Source of the DNA: Halodesulfovibrio spirochaetisodalis
GTDB taxonomy: Bacteria; Desulfobacterota; Desulfovibrionia; Desulfovibrionales; Desulfovibrionaceae
DNA length: 61,216 nucleotides
Direction of reading: 5' to 3'
NCBI RefSeq assembly: GCF_001672295.1
Contig: NZ_JXMS01000021.1
Coordinates: 1 to 61,216, forward strand
Positions 17,300 through 24,844 of this stretch are shown one piece after another. Position 1 is the first letter of the stretch, and each line of letters starts with the position of its first letter. The position numbers and the translations under genes were made by a program. Below the pieces are notes generated by a model, which did not search any database, had not been told where the DNA came from, and saw only the letters and a list, made by a program, of their open reading frames with translations.

Positions 17300-18592
17300 A
17301 TGGCATACTTTGATCCGGCAGAAGGTTGGTCTCGGGAAGAAATTGAACAGGCACAGGTTGCCCGTTTGCGTACAACCATAGCACAGGCTGGTAAGGCTCC
17401 GTTGTATCGGAAACAATTTGATGAGTTGGGCATTACTCCTGACTCTATTCAGTCTGTGGATGATGTGCGCAAACTGCCTGTGACAACAAAAGACGATCTC
17501 CGCGCCCAGTATCCGGATAAAATGAATACAGTACCGCGTAAAGATATCGTGCGTATGCATGCATCCAGCGGTACCACTGGTTCTCCTACCGTTATTCACT
17601 ATACTCAGAGTGACCTTGATAACTGGTCAGATCTTGTTGCGCGCTGCCTGCACATGGTGGGGGTGCGCCCTGAGCATGTGTTCCAGAATATGACAGGCTA
17701 TGGCTTGTTCACAGGCGGGCTTGGTCTGCACTATGGTGCAGAGCGTCTGGGCTGTTTGACCATGCCGTCAGGCCCTGGGAATACAAAGCGCCAGTTCAAG
17801 TTGATGAAAGACTTCAATACCTATGCTGCGCATATTATTCCTTCATATGCCCTGTACATTGGTGCTGCATTGCGCGACATGGGAATGTCTCCAGACGATT
17901 TGCCTCTCGGTATTGTCATTACCGGTGCTGAGCCGCATACAGAAGAGGCTCGCCAGCGTATTGAGGAGTTGCTTGGAGCGAAGGCGTACAACTCGTACGG
18001 ATTATCCGAAATGAACGGCCCTGGTGTTGCGTTTGAATGTACAGAACAGTACGGCATGCATATCTGGGAAGATGCATTCCTTCCGGAAATTGTTGATCCT
18101 GCAACTCTGGAGCCGGTAGCAGACGGTGAGGTGGGCGAACTTATTATGACCACTTTGTGCCGTACCGGTATGCCGATTATCCGATACCGTACCAGAGACC
18201 TCACTCGTTTTATTACAGAAGAATGCCCATGCGGCAGATTACATAGACGCATTGACCGTATTTTAGGGCGTGCTGACGATATGCTTATTATTAAGGGTGT
18301 TAACATTTACCCTATGCAGATTGAGCGCGTGCTTATGGAGTTTAATGAGGTTGGCGAAAACTATGTAATTGAACTTGAGCGTGAGAATTTTATAGACCAG
18401 CTGCGTGTAAAAGTGGAAATTAAGGACGAACACTTTGTAGAAGATATGCGCGTCCTTCAGGGACTGCAGCGCAAAATAGCCTCACGGCTGTGTAGTGAAA
18501 TTCTTATCACGCCGCGTGTTGAGATTGTTCAGCATAACAGCCTGCCGAAATCAGACGGCAAGGCGCAGCGAGTGGTAGACAAACGAGAATAA
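17300..18592 (+). CDS. phenylacetate-CoA ligase family protein (PaaK-like)
   Basis: A 430-residue adenylate-forming enzyme of the PaaK class, which activates an aryl or acyl acid with ATP and couples it to CoA. The P-loop-like motif HASSGTTGSPTV lies near residue 93. The adenylation core has NSYGLSEMNGPG, and the hinge-region motif GRADDMLIIKGVNIYPMQIE leads into the C-terminal domain (about 335-430). Length matches the family. Start ATG 17300 has AAGGGG 7 nt upstream. Desulfovibrio and other anaerobes carry several such paralogues without known substrates; indoleacetate or phenylacetate activation cannot be assumed. Likely co-transcribed with the genes on both sides. Confidence 0.88.
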   Translation: MAYFDPAEGWSREEIEQAQVARLRTTIAQAGKAPLYRKQFDELGITPDSIQSVDDVRKLPVTTKDDLRAQYPDKMNTVPRKDIVRMHASSGTTGSPTVIHYTQSDLDNWSDLVARCLHMVGVRPEHVFQNMTGYGLFTGGLGLHYGAERLGCLTMPSGPGNTKRQFKLMKDFNTYAAHIIPSYALYIGAALRDMGMSPDDLPLGIVITGAEPHTEEARQRIEELLGAKAYNSYGLSEMNGPGVAFECTEQYGMHIWEDAFLPEIVDPATLEPVADGEVGELIMTTLCRTGMPIIRYRTRDLTRFITEECPCGRLHRRIDRILGRADDMLIIKGVNIYPMQIERVLMEFNEVGENYVIELERENFIDQLRVKVEIKDEHFVEDMRVLQGLQRKIASRLCSEILITPRVEIVQHNSLPKSDGKAQRVVDKRE

Positions 18593-18602
18593 GGAATATT
18601 GA

Positions 18603-19112
18603 GTGGAAACAGTTCTCGCAGTTGTTTTTACAGCACTTATGGTCGCTTTTCTCGGCCTTCATTTTTTGAGCATGCCTGCTAACTTTTTAATTATGGGCAT
18701 GCTGGTATTATGGAAGTTCATGTATCCGGCACAATCAGCGGATATGAATACAATGTTTTTTGTGATTACAGGTGGTCTTGTGTTGCTTGGTGAAGCGCTG
18801 GAATTTGGTTCCCAGTTGATGGGGGCAAAAAAATACGGTGGCTCTAAAAAAGGAAACCTTGGCGGGATCATCGGTGCCATTTGCGGTGCCATAATTGGTG
18901 CACCATTCTTTCTTGGATTGGGAGCACTGGTCGGTGCTCTTGGCGGGGCGTACGCTGGCTGCCTCATTTTTGAGATAGCGCATGGCCGTAATATGAGCGA
19001 ATCAATGACTGCCGCAAAAGGAGCCTTTTACGGCAAATTCCTAGGCATGAGTATCAAGTTCGGTATCGGTGTTTTTGTCGTTGTGTACGGCGCATCGCAT
19101 ATATGGAACTAA
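18603..19112 (+). CDS. DUF456 family membrane protein
   Basis: A 169-residue integral membrane protein starting at GTG 18603, with AGGA 7 nt upstream and only 10 nt after the preceding stop. Hydrophobic segments lie at about 1-30 and 50-68, followed by a glycine-rich double-spanning block (KKGNLGGIIGAICGAIIGAPFFLGLG) and a C-terminal helix (KFGIGVFVVVYGASHIW). This glycine-rich arrangement is typical of DUF456 proteins, whose function is unknown. Last gene of the 16189-19112 operon. An imperfect hairpin with a T run near 19129-19160 may end the transcript. Confidence 0.78.
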   Translation: METVLAVVFTALMVAFLGLHFLSMPANFLIMGMLVLWKFMYPAQSADMNTMFFVITGGLVLLGEALEFGSQLMGAKKYGGSKKGNLGGIIGAICGAIIGAPFFLGLGALVGALGGAYAGCLIFEIAHGRNMSESMTAAKGAFYGKFLGMSIKFGIGVFVVVYGASHIWN

Positions 19113-19204
19113 CAGTAATTAAGTAACCAAGAGGCTGTGGAGAAATCTGCGGCCTTTTTTTATGTGCTGTTTATCAGAATTGAGAGATGAAGATGTAGAA
19201 GAAA

Positions 19205-19234
19205 AGAAAAAGCCCCCGGCGGGAAAGGGGGCTT
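19205..19234 (-). terminator. terminator of flavodoxin / small-ORF transcript
   Basis: Arms AAGCCCCC (19210-19217) and GGGGGCTT (19227-19234), followed on the minus strand by TTTTCTTTTC. It ends the minus-strand transcript that carries the structured segment at 19238-19338. Confidence 0.85.
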
Positions 19235-19237
19235 ATA

Positions 19238-19338
19238 GTGCTGTGCTCCAGTGGTCGAAGAACAGGTGCGTACCAGTGAAGAGACCGAGTATTATGCACC
19301 TTGAAAGATCCCGACCGGGGTAAAAAAGAGCACAGCAC
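19238..19338 (-). ncRNA. nested-hairpin RNA segment (3' UTR or small RNA)
   Basis: Eleven-base perfect arms GTGCTGTGCTC (19237-19248 region) and GAGCACAGCAC (19328-19338) enclose about 80 nt. Inside are a second pairing GGTCG/CGACC and a third AGGTGC/GCACCT, giving one long interrupted hairpin. It is immediately followed on the minus strand by the intrinsic terminator at 19205-19234. It lies downstream of the 28-codon ORF. It could be a stable 3' untranslated structure or a processed small RNA. It lacks the conserved apical sequence of SRP RNA. The family is not recognised. Confidence 0.45.
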
Positions 19339-19359
19339 GGGAAATTTAATGATGTGCGC

Positions 19360-19446
19360 CTAGAGCATAAGGTTGGCAGCAACAATTTGAAGTGTGACAA
19401 CCAGAGAAGCAAAGACGATAGTTTCAATAATATTTCGTTTACTCAT
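19360..19446 (-). CDS. 28-residue single-span membrane peptide
   Basis: A short ORF: basic start MSKRN, then a hydrophobic helix (IIETIVFASLVVTLQIVAAN) and LML at the end. The ATG at 19446 is preceded by GAGAGG 5 nt upstream, a strong ribosome site. It lies downstream of the flavodoxin and 48-codon ORFs on the same strand. Size and topology resemble small accessory membrane subunits or regulators such as the CydX type, but I recognise no family. Function unknown. Confidence 0.55.
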   Translation of the reverse strand: MSKRNIIETIVFASLVVTLQIVAANLML

Positions 19447-19472
19447 ATCAACCTCTCAGGGTTTCAAAATAG

Positions 19473-19502
19473 GGGGAACAGGTACTGCACTACCTGTTCC
19501 CC
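19473..19502. promoter_or_regulatory. perfect 12-bp hairpin before the 28-codon ORF
   Basis: Arms GGGGAACAGGTA (19473-19484) and TACCTGTTCCCC (19491-19502) with a 6-nt loop. On the minus strand it falls between the 48-codon ORF (stop 19507) and the ribosome site of the 28-codon ORF. It could be a partial terminator, a processing or stability element, or a translational control hairpin. Only weak T runs follow on either strand. Confidence 0.6.
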
Positions 19503-19506
19503 TTTG

Positions 19507-19653
19507 TTACGGGTGCCTTTCGCTATCAGTATGCTGTAGATTTTTGTCCGTGTAAGGGGCGGGACGGGTAGATTTAAGAATCCGCGTTTTTTTGAAGAAT
19601 TTGCGGATTGCTTCAGCATGATGACAAGAGCTGATGCTTAACGATTTTTTCAT
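19507..19653 (-). CDS. 48-residue basic hypothetical protein
   Basis: ORF with ATG at 19653 and AAAGGGG 6 nt upstream, starting 18 nt after the flavodoxin stop. The product is MKKSLSISSCHHAEAIRKFF followed by a lysine/arginine-rich, proline-containing tail ending in HP. It has one CHH motif (Cys10-His11-His12) and no membrane segment. Tight spacing and the good ribosome site argue that it is translated with flavodoxin. No family recognised; a metal-binding role for CHH is only a guess. Confidence 0.5.
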   Translation of the reverse strand: MKKSLSISSCHHAEAIRKFFKKTRILKSTRPAPYTDKNLQHTDSERHP

Positions 19654-19671
19654 GGGCAACCCCTTTACGTG

Positions 19672-20124
19672 CTATGCGTTCAGTTTAGCGACAAGGTCAT
19701 TTGCCCAGGCATCAATGTCAGCCTGTTCAGCTTTAGGATCGCCGTCAATTTTAAGCGAGTCAGCAAACACGGTAGCACCTGCATTTTTACATGCTTCCTC
19801 AATGGCATCTACTGCACCGCAGTAATATTCGTAGCTGCTGTCACCGCAGCCAAAGCATACGATTTGCTTGCCGGTAAGATCTACATTTTCAATTTCTTCA
19901 TATACTGGAATGAAATCATCCTGCAGTTCGATTTCATCCTCACCCCAAGTGGAACAACCAAGGCAGCAGAGGTCGTATTCTTTTGCGAGGTCGGCAACAT
20001 TAATGTCGGAAACATCTTCAATAGTAACTTCATGGCCGTTCTGTTCCAGAGTGCGCTGAACGCTTTCTGCAACATATGCGGTATTGCCTGTAGTAGAACC
20101 GTAGGTAATGAATACTGATGCCAT
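19672..20124 (-). CDS. fld: flavodoxin
   Basis: A 150-residue FMN-binding electron carrier. The phosphate loop is TYGSTTGNT. The 60s loop is CSTWGEDEIELQDDF with the Trp that stacks on flavin, and the 90s loop is CFGCGDSSYEYYCGAVDAIEE with the Tyr partner. Length and motifs match the classical Desulfovibrio short-chain flavodoxin very closely. It replaces ferredoxin as low-potential carrier, typically when iron is scarce. Start ATG 20124 has CAGGAG 8 nt upstream. Two strong palindromes at 20148-20188 precede it, one with a Fur-like 7-1-7 layout. Two small ORFs follow in the same transcript. Confidence 0.98.
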   Translation of the reverse strand: MASVFITYGSTTGNTAYVAESVQRTLEQNGHEVTIEDVSDINVADLAKEYDLCCLGCSTWGEDEIELQDDFIPVYEEIENVDLTGKQIVCFGCGDSSYEYYCGAVDAIEEACKNAGATVFADSLKIDGDPKAEQADIDAWANDLVAKLNA

Positions 20125-20147
20125 AATTTTGTCTCCTGTTTGATTAT

Positions 20148-20188
20148 GCTGCTGTATTAGTAATACAGCAGCTGTCTACAGTAGACAG
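20148..20188. promoter_or_regulatory. twin palindromic operators upstream of flavodoxin
   Basis: Palindrome A: GCTGCTGTATTA, central G at 20160, TAATACAGCAGC (20148-20172). Palindrome B overlaps its end: CTGTCTAC, central A at 20180, GTAGACAG (20172-20188). The core of A, TGTATTA-G-TAATACA, has the 7-1-7 inverted-repeat layout of Fur-family boxes. Position 24-64 nt before the flavodoxin ATG fits an operator. Iron control of flavodoxin is known in bacteria; binding here is inferred. Confidence 0.6.
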
Positions 20189-20218
20189 AATAGCGGCGGT
20201 GCGTTTTGTGCACGGACA

Positions 20219-20250
20219 TGCCGGACCGTCGTTGGGGAGACGGTCCGGCA
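20219..20250. terminator. perfect 12-bp hairpin between RluA-type and flavodoxin genes
   Basis: Arms TGCCGGACCGTC (20219-20230) and GACGGTCCGGCA (20239-20250), loop 8 nt. No T run on either side. It may end transcripts of the pseudouridine-synthase gene (stop 20398) or lie upstream of the flavodoxin promoter. Confidence 0.5.
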
Positions 20251-20397
20251 GACTGCGAAGGAGTAATACTGATGTGTGATTTCATATTCATGTTTTTATT
20301 CAGCCAACTATGTTCGGGTTGAATTCTTTATATTGAAATTGAAATTCTTTTTCAATTAAAAAATGCAAAAAAAGTATATTGTTTTGTAAGTTGTTGA

Positions 20398-21390
20398 TTA
20401 TTTAGCGGGAATTGAGCCTTTCCAATGCTCCCACATGCTCCACTCCGGCGGGCACATGGCAGAAAAGGAACCAAGTTCAATTTGATAGTGATGGAGGTAC
20501 ATTGTTTGTTCGTGAGGGGAAGCAACGTCTTCTTCTGCTGAACCGTAGAGCGGGTCACCGACAATAGGAAATCCTTGAGAAGCAATGTGGGCACGAATCT
20601 GATGTCTGGCACCTTTACTGATTGCTGCCATAAGGAGTGTTGCCGAACCGGACGGATCGTTCGGTAACGTGGTTTCCAGTAGCGGTAAAAACGTTGTGTG
20701 GCGGAGCGGGTCGGAGTCAGGTTCCGGTAGTATTTTGGTAATTTTGCGTTTGGCAGTGTCGAGTTTGTTTGTCACGACAAGCGGTGCGGTTACGGAACCA
20801 TGAACCAGCAGCAGGTAGAGCTTTTCCACTGCTCCTGCATTTTCCAGTTCCTTGAACATCGCAGCGGCAGCTTTTGATTTGGCTGCCATAACCATACCGG
20901 AGGTGAGGCAGTCGAGTCTGTTCAGCAGAACTGGAAGCACTTCATCTGCGGCAATGTCTTTAGCAAACAACGAGCGCAGTTCAGCTTCAAGGCTTGGAGT
21001 GTTTTTACCGGCTATCGCTGCAGTGTGGAGTCCGCCGGGTTTGTAAATAGCAGCAAAGTGAGCATCTTCATGCACTATATAAAGCTTTTTTGTCAGCTCT
21101 GTATTGAGTGTAGCGGAGTCTTGAGTGTTGTCGGAAGGCTGCTCAGACTCTGTTTTTTCTACGAGCAAAATTTGGTCTCCGGTGGAGACCGTGTGCCCTT
21201 TTGATCGAGGCACTCCGTTTACAAGGATAGTGTGGGTTTCAAAAAGGCGTTTGCGGATGCGCATGCCCGCTTCAGGAAGAAACAGGGATAGAGCGCCGTC
21301 GAGTCGACTACCGTCCAGTTCTGGAGGGACAGTTGCTGTAGAAAGATTGGATACCATGTGAAGCCATTGGATAAAGTTATTCAGGTGCAT
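20398..21390 (-). CDS. RluA-family pseudouridine synthase
   Basis: A protein of up to 330 residues that isomerises uridine to pseudouridine in rRNA or tRNA. An S4-like N-terminal region (RLDGALSLFLPEAGMRIRKRLF, ILVNGV) precedes the catalytic domain. The active-site motif is LLNRLDCLTSGMVM, where the Asp of RLD is catalytic; the usual His before Arg is Asn here. KGARHQIRAHIASQGFPIVGDPLYG is the conserved C-terminal motif. ATG 21390 overlaps the upstream kinase stop by 14 nt; the alternative ATG 21357 removes 11 residues. Neither has a good ribosome site, so translational coupling is likely. The target RNA is unknown. Confidence 0.9.
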   Translation of the reverse strand: MHLNNFIQWLHMVSNLSTATVPPELDGSRLDGALSLFLPEAGMRIRKRLFETHTILVNGVPRSKGHTVSTGDQILLVEKTESEQPSDNTQDSATLNTELTKKLYIVHEDAHFAAIYKPGGLHTAAIAGKNTPSLEAELRSLFAKDIAADEVLPVLLNRLDCLTSGMVMAAKSKAAAAMFKELENAGAVEKLYLLLVHGSVTAPLVVTNKLDTAKRKITKILPEPDSDPLRHTTFLPLLETTLPNDPSGSATLLMAAISKGARHQIRAHIASQGFPIVGDPLYGSAEEDVASPHEQTMYLHHYQIELGSFSAMCPPEWSMWEHWKGSIPAK

Positions 21391-22843
21391 CTTCCATAGG
21401 GAAGTTGATTGTAAATTCGGTGCCGCTGCCTAATGTGCTGGCTACATCTACACTACAATTATGGGCGGTAGCAATACGCTTTACTATGTGTAATCCGAGA
21501 CCGTGGCTTGATTCACTTCCGGTAGGCACAGCACTTCCTTTTGAAAACGGCGTAAAAAGTTCGTGTTGCTCTTCCTCTGCTATGCCTGGGCCTTCGTCCC
21601 GTACTATGAGCTGGATGCAGGTGTCAGTCCGTTTGGTACAGATATGGATGGTTGTGTTGTGGTCAGAGAATTTAACTGCATTGGAAAGCAGGTTGTCCAG
21701 CAACTGTGCAATGCGGTTCGGATCAGCAGTAACGTGCAGATCAGGTTCCAGATTTTGATGGATCGCAATGGACTTGCGGGAGGCAGACAGCCCTGTCAGG
21801 GCAATGCGCTGAGTAACAACGTCACTGAGCTTGAACGTTTTTTTTGTAATGGAAAGCAGGCCGCTTTCTATTGTTGAAACGTCCAGAAGGTCTGTAACCA
21901 GTGTAAGCATGTCGTCACTGGCGTTGTGGATAGCATCGGCAATTTCTTTTTGCTGAGCTGTTAATTCACCTGCATGACCTTCTTTGAATAGAGATGATAG
22001 GCCTTGAATACCAGTAATGGGCGTAACGAGGTCATGAGCAGCAACGCCGAGCATTTTATTTTTCACCATATTCAGTTGTTCAAGGTGACTAAGCAACTCG
22101 GTCATTTTGAGGTTTTGCATTATCCGGCAATACAGCTCCTCACGCTTGAACGGTTTATTAAGAAAGTCGTTAGCGCCGTTTTTAAGAAACATGGCCGAGA
22201 TATGCAGGTCAGTATTGCCTGAAATTCCAATGATGGATGTGCGTTCCGGTGGATGGTTTTCGCGTAGGATACGGGTCAGTTCAAATCCTGCCATGTCCGA
22301 AATGTTTGCATCAATGAGTACCAGTGAGAAGTTGTACTGCTCCATGAGATGCATGGCTTCGCAGCCGGTCTGTGCCGGGACAGGATTGAGCATGTAGTTG
22401 GAAAGCAGGTGCGACATGTAATGGCGGATGGAGGCAGAGCTGTCCACAATAAGCACATATGTTTCCCGATTCTTCTGCAAGCGTTGTACAGCTTCAACCA
22501 CGTTGTTGAGGACATCTCTCGTTTTAAGGATTGAATCTATGATGGTCGGGGAGAGCACACAGGCTGAGCAGGCTTCATTATTGCTATCTGTAATAAGAAG
22601 CGTAGGTATACTTTGTTCAGCTGTGACGTAGAACAGACTTTCATTAATATCGGCTAAGGAAGTATCCAGCACGGCAAGCTGTAATTGATCGCTGTAGCGG
22701 GAGGCAAGAGTAAAGGCTTCGGATGAAGAAACGGCAACAAGGCATGGGACGCTGCTTGTTGCTTCGATTCCTTGCTTCATCTTTTGCGCCATCTCTTCAT
22801 TTTCTTCTGCAATGAGGATGTATTGAGTTTTCTCCGTGTTCAT
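21377..22843 (-). CDS. hybrid sensor: two receiver domains plus histidine kinase
   Basis: A 488-residue cytoplasmic protein with no membrane segment. An N-terminal degenerate receiver-like domain (about 8-125) is followed by a receiver with VLIVDSSASIRHY and the acceptor region LVLIDANISDMAGF (about 128-250). Next come a HisKA domain with the phospho-acceptor in VAAHDLVTPITGIQ (His near 268) and a HATPase_c domain with DNLLSNAVKFS, DEGPGIAEEE and HGLGLHIVKRIA (about 370-485). With receivers placed before the kinase it looks like a signal integrator fed by other kinases. It lies 10 nt downstream of the HD-GYP gene and overlaps the pseudouridine synthase start. Confidence 0.9.
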   Translation of the reverse strand: MNTEKTQYILIAEENEEMAQKMKQGIEATSSVPCLVAVSSSEAFTLASRYSDQLQLAVLDTSLADINESLFYVTAEQSIPTLLITDSNNEACSACVLSPTIIDSILKTRDVLNNVVEAVQRLQKNRETYVLIVDSSASIRHYMSHLLSNYMLNPVPAQTGCEAMHLMEQYNFSLVLIDANISDMAGFELTRILRENHPPERTSIIGISGNTDLHISAMFLKNGANDFLNKPFKREELYCRIMQNLKMTELLSHLEQLNMVKNKMLGVAAHDLVTPITGIQGLSSLFKEGHAGELTAQQKEIADAIHNASDDMLTLVTDLLDVSTIESGLLSITKKTFKLSDVVTQRIALTGLSASRKSIAIHQNLEPDLHVTADPNRIAQLLDNLLSNAVKFSDHNTTIHICTKRTDTCIQLIVRDEGPGIAEEEQHELFTPFSKGSAVPTGSESSHGLGLHIVKRIATAHNCSVDVASTLGSGTEFTINFPMEDAPE

Positions 22844-22853
22844 TCCAATACCG

Positions 22854-23651
22854 TTAGAGGATGGAGGTTACAGATGTGCAGGCGGATACATCACAAATGG
22901 GCAGAACTTCTCCGAGAAGGGCGTTGATGTCCTGTTTTCCCTTGCTGCGAAGTATTGAGTCCACATGCTGAATTTTATCGGCATTGGCAAAAAAGAGTTC
23001 TACAAGGTGAGGGTCAAAGTGATGTCCGGCTTCTTCAGTAAGGATTGCTGCGGTGTTTTTCCATGAAAAAGCTGGCTTATATGACCGTTCTGAGCGCAGG
23101 GCATCATACACATCTGCTAGGGCAACAGTGCGGCCCTCTATGGGGATGTTAGTACCGGCAAGATTTTTGGGATACCCTGTTCCGTTCCATTTTTCATGGT
23201 GCGTCAGGGCAATGATGCGTCCGGTTTCCAGCAGGTCTGATTTAGAGTTTGCCAATAGCTTAGCGCCAACTGTTGTGTGGCTTTTCATTGTTTCGAATTC
23301 AGCGGCAGTCAGTGGGCCCGGTTTAAGAAGGATTGCATCCGGTATGCTTATTTTTCCTACATCATGCATGGCTGCTGAATTGTAGATTCTCATGACATGT
23401 TCGCAGGGCAGGCCGGCAGCATCAGCAAGAATAGCGCTGAAAAAACAAATACGGGAGACATGGTTTCCTGTTGCCTCATCTTTATATTCAACAGCTTGTG
23501 CAAGTCTGTTGACGGAATCAAGATATGCCATCTCCAGATCAAAATGAGATTCTTTCAGCAGATTGATCGTTGTATGTAAATCTTCAGCGTAGACTATGAG
23601 CTGCTTGTATGCTTCTTGAATTTCTGTCTCACAGGTATCACTTTTGGACAT
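22854..23651 (-). CDS. HD-GYP domain c-di-GMP phosphodiesterase-like protein
   Basis: A 265-residue protein. A short N-terminal helical segment (about 1-40) is followed by an HD-GYP domain. The metal-binding motif is MHDVGK and the GYP region reads LTHHEKWNGTGYPKNLAG. Both halves of the signature are intact, so hydrolysis of cyclic di-GMP is predicted. It lacks its own receiver, which suggests partnership with the adjacent hybrid kinase (10 nt downstream) or the CheY-like protein upstream (stop 23826). Probably one operon 23651-20398. Confidence 0.92.
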   Translation of the reverse strand: MSKSDTCETEIQEAYKQLIVYAEDLHTTINLLKESHFDLEMAYLDSVNRLAQAVEYKDEATGNHVSRICFFSAILADAAGLPCEHVMRIYNSAAMHDVGKISIPDAILLKPGPLTAAEFETMKSHTTVGAKLLANSKSDLLETGRIIALTHHEKWNGTGYPKNLAGTNIPIEGRTVALADVYDALRSERSYKPAFSWKNTAAILTEEAGHHFDPHLVELFFANADKIQHVDSILRSKGKQDINALLGEVLPICDVSACTSVTSIL

Positions 23652-23825
23652 ACGATATTCCTTTTATGCATGGTTGCCGTACTGCGCCATAAACATGGAG
23701 CTAAGCTAAGGGTAGGCGCTGTTGTTAATCATATGCGGCACCATTGTCCGTGTACTATGAGAATGGATGTATAACAGGTATTTAGTGGCGTAATGTTGGC
23801 AGGCTGTTAGTAGAAGACAACAGGA

Positions 23826-24191
23826 CTATGAGCGTTGTGCAGCTTGCTGAATATTTTTTAACAGATCGATAGGGCTGAATGGCTTGGTAAGATAGGCTAC
23901 TGCGCCGGCCTGCAGGCTTTTGTCCTGCAATTTCTTTGAACCGGTGAGCATAATAACAGGAATATCAGCAGTTGCGGGATCTGCGTGAAGCTTTTGAATG
24001 GCGGTCAGTCCGTCGTATTCACCCGGCATGTCTATATCCATGATGATACAGCTGAGCGGAGTTTGTCTGGCAAGGGCAACAGCTTCAGGAGCGCTTTGAC
24101 ATTCTGTAACCTGATAGCCGTCACTGGAGAGCGTAATACGCACAAGGGTTCGTATTTCAGGGCGATCATCAGCAATCAGTATATTTTTCAT
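23826..24191 (-). CDS. single-domain response regulator (CheY-like)
   Basis: A 121-residue receiver domain and nothing else. Acidic pair ADD near residue 8, phospho-acceptor Asp in CIIMDIDMPGEYDG, conserved Thr/Ser in IVMLTGSKK-type strand (PVIMLTGSKK), and Lys in YLTKPFS. It would be phosphorylated by a kinase such as the hybrid kinase encoded downstream and may regulate the HD-GYP protein. 174 nt separate it from the HD-GYP gene, so it may have its own promoter. Confidence 0.93.
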   Translation of the reverse strand: MKNILIADDRPEIRTLVRITLSSDGYQVTECQSAPEAVALARQTPLSCIIMDIDMPGEYDGLTAIQKLHADPATADIPVIMLTGSKKLQDKSLQAGAVAYLTKPFSPIDLLKNIQQAAQRS

Positions 24192-24218
24192 GTCTTTCTC
24201 CGTGAGCTTGTCCGTAGA

Positions 24219-24262
24219 AAAGAAAAAAGCTGTCAGACGATCATATCAGACCGTCTGACAGC
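24219..24262 (-). terminator. terminator of CII-like gene
   Basis: Arms GCTGTCAGACG (24229-24239) and CGTCTGACAGC (24252-24262), followed on the minus strand by TTTTTTCTTTTC. Confidence 0.9.
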
Positions 24263-24283
24263 ATAACATGAAAAATGTTTTTA

Positions 24284-24553
24284 TTACTCGTCAGTAAAGG
24301 GGTGATCTGCTTCGAGGGCAACAGGGCTAAGCTCATAGCCAAGCTCTTTAGCCATAAATTCGAGAGCAGTAATGTCTTTAGTGGCACGCATGATGTCGAG
24401 CAGAGTATCCGCACCAAGCTTAGCACTCTGGTCGTACGGATTTAATTCACGCATCATTGTCGGATATGGTTTACCGATTTGCTCTGCTACCCATTTTGAC
24501 TGCCGTGCGCCTAGAACCATGTTTTGTGTCACGCGAGTTACAGTTTCTCTCAT
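24284..24553 (-). CDS. phage CII-family-like regulatory protein
   Basis: An 89-residue protein resembling the phage regulatory protein CII family (Phage_CP76 type). It has a predicted HTH (SKWVAEQIGKPYPTMMREL) followed by NPYDQSAKLGADTLLDIMRATKDITALEFMAKELGYEL, a very typical family segment. These proteins bind DNA. No other phage genes are nearby, so this looks like a domesticated regulator or a stand-alone chromosomal family member. It is divergent from the LuxR-type response regulator across a 290-bp region that holds a 91-bp nested palindrome; one arm sequence of that palindrome recurs inside this gene at 24402-24411. Confidence 0.8.
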   Translation of the reverse strand: MRETVTRVTQNMVLGARQSKWVAEQIGKPYPTMMRELNPYDQSAKLGADTLLDIMRATKDITALEFMAKELGYELSPVALEADHPFTDE

Positions 24554-24617
24554 AAGGCCATCCTTACTATCAAAGTTAGACGAATTACCATATATCCGCG
24601 ATCGTTGTGAGGTCCCG

Positions 24618-24708
24618 CGGATACTCTCCTACTCTGATACAAAATAGACCACATAGTTCGTGATGCGTGAATTAGGCGCATGCTGTATTTTTGTATTGAG
24701 AGTATCCG
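24618..24708. promoter_or_regulatory. 91-bp nested palindrome in divergent promoter region
   Basis: Outer arms CGGATACTCTC (24618-24628) and GAGAGTATCCG (24698-24708); middle arms ATACAAAATA (24637-24646) and TATTTTTGTAT (24686-24696); inner arms ATGCG (24663-24667) and CGCAT (24677-24681). It lies between the divergent CII-like gene (start 24553) and the LuxR-type regulator (start 24845). It could be two operator half-sites bridged by DNA looping, or an RNA structure in the leader of the plus-strand gene. Confidence 0.6.
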
Positions 24709-24844
24709 TATTTTTATGGTAGGGTATAGCCTGATTACTACTCCTATAATGATAGGAAGTAAGGCGGTTTAGCGTCTTATTTGCAGTGGTGTGTTAACTT
24801 TTTGTGTCTGAGTATTGGGGGTAAACCTAAAGGCAGGCGTTTTA

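Noticed and set aside
19238-19338. Small SRP (4.5S) RNA
   Set aside because: Size is right, but the conserved GGAAG/AGCAGCC apical region is missing.
24284-24553. Prophage
   Set aside because: A single CII-like gene with no integrase, structural or lysis genes nearby.
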